Assembly (NCBI GenBank): GCA_002373085.1
Contig: DFJP01000064.1
Location: 1-16,755, forward strand
DNA length: 16,755 nt
Origin: Caryophanales bacterium UBA3668
Lineage (GTDB): Bacteria; Bacillota_I; Bacilli_A; RFN20; CAG-826
Direction: 5' to 3'
The notes beneath the pieces were generated by a model, which was given only the letters and a program-made list of their open reading frames with translations, had not been told where the DNA came from and made no database searches. The translations under genes and the position numbers were made by a program. Positions 14,849 to 16,755 of the stretch are shown here, piece by piece; position 1 is the stretch's first letter, and each line of letters opens with the position of its first letter.

Positions 14849-15183
14849 AATACGAAGACTTTAAAGAATTTAAATTAGTGAAGGATGAAAGCAATCCATT
14901 TACCCCACACTTCATTATTGATGAAGAAAGAGATTTCTATGTAGAACCAGTAGTCTTTACTCAATTAGCAGGTTTTAAAGAAAGACACCCAGATAAATAC
15001 GACTTAATCATCAAATCAATGGTGGAACGAGTAATGAAAAACAAAAAAGTCATCTTCGTTGGTGATTATGAAAGTTACTTCACCGAGAAAGATGGCTATA
15101 TCTATTTAGAATTAATTGATATTACTGATCCACTTAAGATATTCGTTGAAGATAAAAGTCGTGGTTCAGATTATGGAGACTAA
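14845..15183 (+). CDS. Uncharacterised small protein coupled to RlmH
   Basis: I do not recognise this 112-residue protein. It is acidic and Lys/Glu/Asp-rich, with no signal peptide, membrane segment or cysteine. Predictable strands include HFIIDEERDFYVEPVVF (about 22-38) and KVIFVGDYESYF (about 68-79), and a helix lies between (about 40-65, RHPDKYDLIIKSMVERVMKN). The start overlaps the rlmH stop by four bases (ATGA), strong evidence of translational coupling, and the gene is the last of the gdpP operon, followed directly by a terminator that starts in its stop codon. The compact fold, overlap and matching base composition argue that it is a real gene. A function related to ribosome assembly would be a guess based on neighbours only. 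Confidence 0.8.
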   Translation: MKYEDFKEFKLVKDESNPFTPHFIIDEERDFYVEPVVFTQLAGFKERHPDKYDLIIKSMVERVMKNKKVIFVGDYESYFTEKDGYIYLELIDITDPLKIFVEDKSRGSDYGD

Positions 15184-15205
15184 AAAAGAGGAAAACCTCT
15201 TTTTT
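15182..15205. terminator. Bidirectional terminator between converging genes
   Basis: AAAAAAGAGG and CCTCTTTTTT form a perfect 10-base stem around an AAAA loop, with further T-rich sequence on the plus strand and a T-run on the minus strand. It lies in the 27-base gap between the gdpP operon (plus) and the nitroreductase gene (minus) and can end both. Confidence 0.9.
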
Positions 15206-15210
15206 ATTTT

Positions 15211-15720
15211 TTAAATAACTTTAACGTTTTTGTCGTTATATTTATCTTTTACTTTGCTCTTATCTTCTTCGCTTGGATAACCAACATAGATTGCGGAATA
15301 AGGATTTACTCCAATAGGCGCACCAATTGCCTTTTTGATATTTTTAATTTTTTCTTTTCCAGGATAAACAGCGCACCACACAGCACCTAATCCTAAAGCG
15401 TGAGCAGCAAGAAGAATATTTTCAGTAGCCGCTCCTAAGTCACAATACATTAGATCGTGGGCTAGTGGGATACCATTTATCTCTTTTGTGCAAGGGATGA
15501 TAATGATTGGACTTTTATACTTTCCAAATGGCATAGCGTCAATTACTGCTTGTTTCTTTTCTTCGCTTTTAACGACATAGAATTCCCAAGGTTGACGATT
15601 CATCGCACTTGGTGCACTCATCGCTGCTTTCATAAGTGCTTCAATCTTTTCTTCTTCAATTGGTTTATCTGAAAAAGATCTAACTGATTTTCTACTCATG
15701 ATGTTTTCAATTGCGTCCAT
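15211..15720 (-). CDS. Nitroreductase-family flavoprotein
   Basis: This 169-residue protein has the nitroreductase opening MSRKSVRSFSDKPI (8-21), whose Arg and Ser contact FMN, followed by APSAMNRQPWEFYVV (36-50) and LGAATENILLAAHALGLGAVW (95-115), which complete the flavin pocket in the dimer. The length fits short family members of the NfnB/NADH-dependent type. It probably uses NAD(P)H and FMN to reduce nitro- or quinone-like compounds, but many members have unknown natural substrates. The start has AGGAGGA eight bases upstream. A terminator hairpin lies only 17 bases before the start, leaving no room for a separate promoter, so expression may depend on read-through from the upstream membrane protein gene. 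Confidence 0.93.
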   Translation of the reverse strand: MDAIENIMSRKSVRSFSDKPIEEEKIEALMKAAMSAPSAMNRQPWEFYVVKSEEKKQAVIDAMPFGKYKSPIIIIPCTKEINGIPLAHDLMYCDLGAATENILLAAHALGLGAVWCAVYPGKEKIKNIKKAIGAPIGVNPYSAIYVGYPSEEDKSKVKDKYNDKNVKVI

Positions 15721-15736
15721 ATATAAATCCTCCTAG

Positions 15737-15764
15737 AAAAAAGAAGCCATACAAATGACTTCTT
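15737..15764 (-). terminator. Intrinsic terminator/attenuator between the membrane protein and nitroreductase genes
   Basis: On the minus strand AAGAAG...CTTCTT, extended by an inner CAT/ATG pairing with one mismatch, forms a hairpin followed by four more T. It begins 12 bases after the membrane protein stop. It overlaps the region just before the nitroreductase ribosome binding site, so partial read-through is the likely route to that gene. Confidence 0.65.
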
Positions 15765-15775
15765 ATTTATTAATT

Positions 15776-16755
15776 TTAGTAAGCAACTGGTCTAAGTTGT
15801 CTCATGCTTGCCCACATAACTCTAAGTGAGATAAGCATGATGAACGCCATTTGACCAATGACATTAGCGGCAAAGATGAAGCCGAGTACTAAGGCTAGAA
15901 CTGCAGGAGTGAAGCCTAAGAAGTAGCCAATCTTTTGGCAAACCCAGAAGTTGAGGCTGCTGAATGGATTGTTCTTTCCTCTTGTAAGAAGGAAGACCAT
16001 TAAGCCTAAGAAGAACATAAGGCCTGCGTAGACACCTAAATAGATAAGTGTTGTATTCCATTTGGTTTCATTCTTTTGAGCGTAATATGTTTCGTTAAAT
16101 AAGGTAATCCAGTTCTTAAACACTGTTTTAATTTCCTCTTTAACGATAATGATTTCTGCTGCTGTAGTAGATGTAACTCCTTCTGCTAATCTAGTGAAGA
16201 GTTCAATATCTTTAGGAGTATTAACCCAGTTGAGTCCACCAAAGGTGTTACCTGCTCTAGTAGTGGTGTTATTCTTATACACCGCACACGCCATTGTGTA
16301 TGGAGTGAAAAGAATAAAGTTAGGAATATATCTTACTTGAACTCCTTCAGGATCTTCTGTTGGATTATAGACTTCAGTTGTTCCGAGTTTGAATTCGGTT
16401 GTAGCAACTGTATTAACAAATTCGCTTAATTCAGCACCGGTCTTGGTTGTGAAGAATAATCTTAAGCGATATTGATGTGAATCAGAATTGACGCTTGTGT
16501 AGAATGGTTGTCCATCAGCGACACCGTTAGGATTGTTATATGAGAGCAATCCATCTTCACCAAAGGTGAGTGTATGTCCATCGTGCTTGAGTTGAACTGT
16601 AGCTTTTGCTAATTCATCATCAAGTCCGAATGTTCCGTTATTTAAGAAGCTAGCGCCATAGGCGTTATTTAAATGAACGTGATTTGGAATAAGTGGGATG
16701 ATGATTGAGAATAAAAGGAATAAGATTGCAAGCCACCATGGTGCTTCTTTACCAT
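15776..16755 (-). CDS. Multi-pass membrane protein with external domain (partial, N-terminus beyond window)
   Basis: The reading frame is open to the right window edge; about 325 residues are visible and the true start is outside. I do not recognise it with certainty. A first membrane helix (WWLAILFLLFSIIIPLIP) follows a short cytoplasmic stretch, then a domain of about 170 residues, rich in Asn, Thr and Gly and probably outside the cell, then three or four hydrophobic helices (LIYLGVYAGLMFFLGLMVFLL, IGYFLGFTPAVLALVLGFIF, VIGQMAFIMLISLRVMWASM). The overall plan resembles DUF1189/MalA-type proteins found near carbohydrate importers, but I cannot confirm this. A frame starting at TTG 16549 would drop the first helix and is not a credible start. 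It is closed by a hairpin terminator before the nitroreductase gene. Confidence 0.7.
   Translation of the reverse strand, partial: GKEAPWWLAILFLLFSIIIPLIPNHVHLNNAYGASFLNNGTFGLDDELAKATVQLKHDGHTLTFGEDGLLSYNNPNGVADGQPFYTSVNSDSHQYRLRLFFTTKTGAELSEFVNTVATTEFKLGTTEVYNPTEDPEGVQVRYIPNFILFTPYTMACAVYKNNTTTRAGNTFGGLNWVNTPKDIELFTRLAEGVTSTTAAEIIIVKEEIKTVFKNWITLFNETYYAQKNETKWNTTLIYLGVYAGLMFFLGLMVFLLTRGKNNPFSSLNFWVCQKIGYFLGFTPAVLALVLGFIFAANVIGQMAFIMLISLRVMWASMRQLRPVAY

Noticed and set aside
15776..16549. A complete 257-residue gene starting at 16549
   Set aside because: That start is a TTG without a ribosome binding site; the same frame stays open to the window end and contains a membrane helix.
1..16755. 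Mycoplasma genetic code (TGA as Trp)
   Set aside because: rlmH ends in the canonical YHK followed by TGA, no gene contains in-frame TGA, and all Trp codons seen are TGG.

Overview
The window looks like an AT-rich, low-GC Gram-positive chromosome segment, most likely from the Bacilli or the Erysipelotrichia/Mollicutes-related side of the Firmicutes. The reasons are the gdpP-rplI-dnaB-walJ-rlmH gene order typical of Firmicutes, strong GGAGG ribosome binding sites, many hairpin-plus-T-run terminators, and a DHH/GGDEF-type c-di-AMP phosphodiesterase. TGA still works as a stop: RlmH ends in its family-typical YHK followed by TGA. This argues against the mycoplasma genetic code. Assignment to a genus is not possible from the sequence alone.

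Layout, left to right. (1) Positions 1-4270, minus strand: an ABC importer operon in the order lipoprotein binding protein, fused two-domain permease, ATPase (cut by the left window edge). It is preceded by a 5' region with an inverted repeat and a weak terminator-like hairpin, and a strong GC-rich hairpin separates the binding protein from the permease. (2) Positions 4298-8876, minus strand: a tightly packed operon of aldo/keto reductase, RDD-family membrane protein, SurE nucleotidase and two tandem class II aldolase paralogues, closed by a clear intrinsic terminator. (3) Positions 8847-9486: a divergent promoter region and a monocistronic P-loop kinase-like gene with its own terminator. (4) Positions 9585-15205, plus strand: the conserved housekeeping operon gdpP-rplI-dnaB-walJ-rlmH plus a small unrecognised gene translationally coupled to rlmH, closed by a bidirectional terminator. 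(5) Positions 15211-16755, minus strand: a nitroreductase-like gene behind a membrane protein that runs off the right edge.

How the genes work together. The first operon is an iron/polyamine/phosphonate-type import system whose substrate cannot be told from sequence. The second joins aldol chemistry with nucleotide dephosphorylation and carbonyl reduction. The third is the core operon for c-di-AMP turnover, replication restart/helicase loading, ribosome biogenesis and 23S rRNA methylation. No mobile element, CRISPR array, tRNA or rRNA gene was seen, and no intergenic stretch exceeds 300 bases.

No wholly new system stands out. The points most worth a second look are a second aldolase with a rebuilt catalytic loop, an inserted helical segment in the ABC ATPase, a 40-residue insertion in DnaB, and a gdpP start that seems nearly leaderless.
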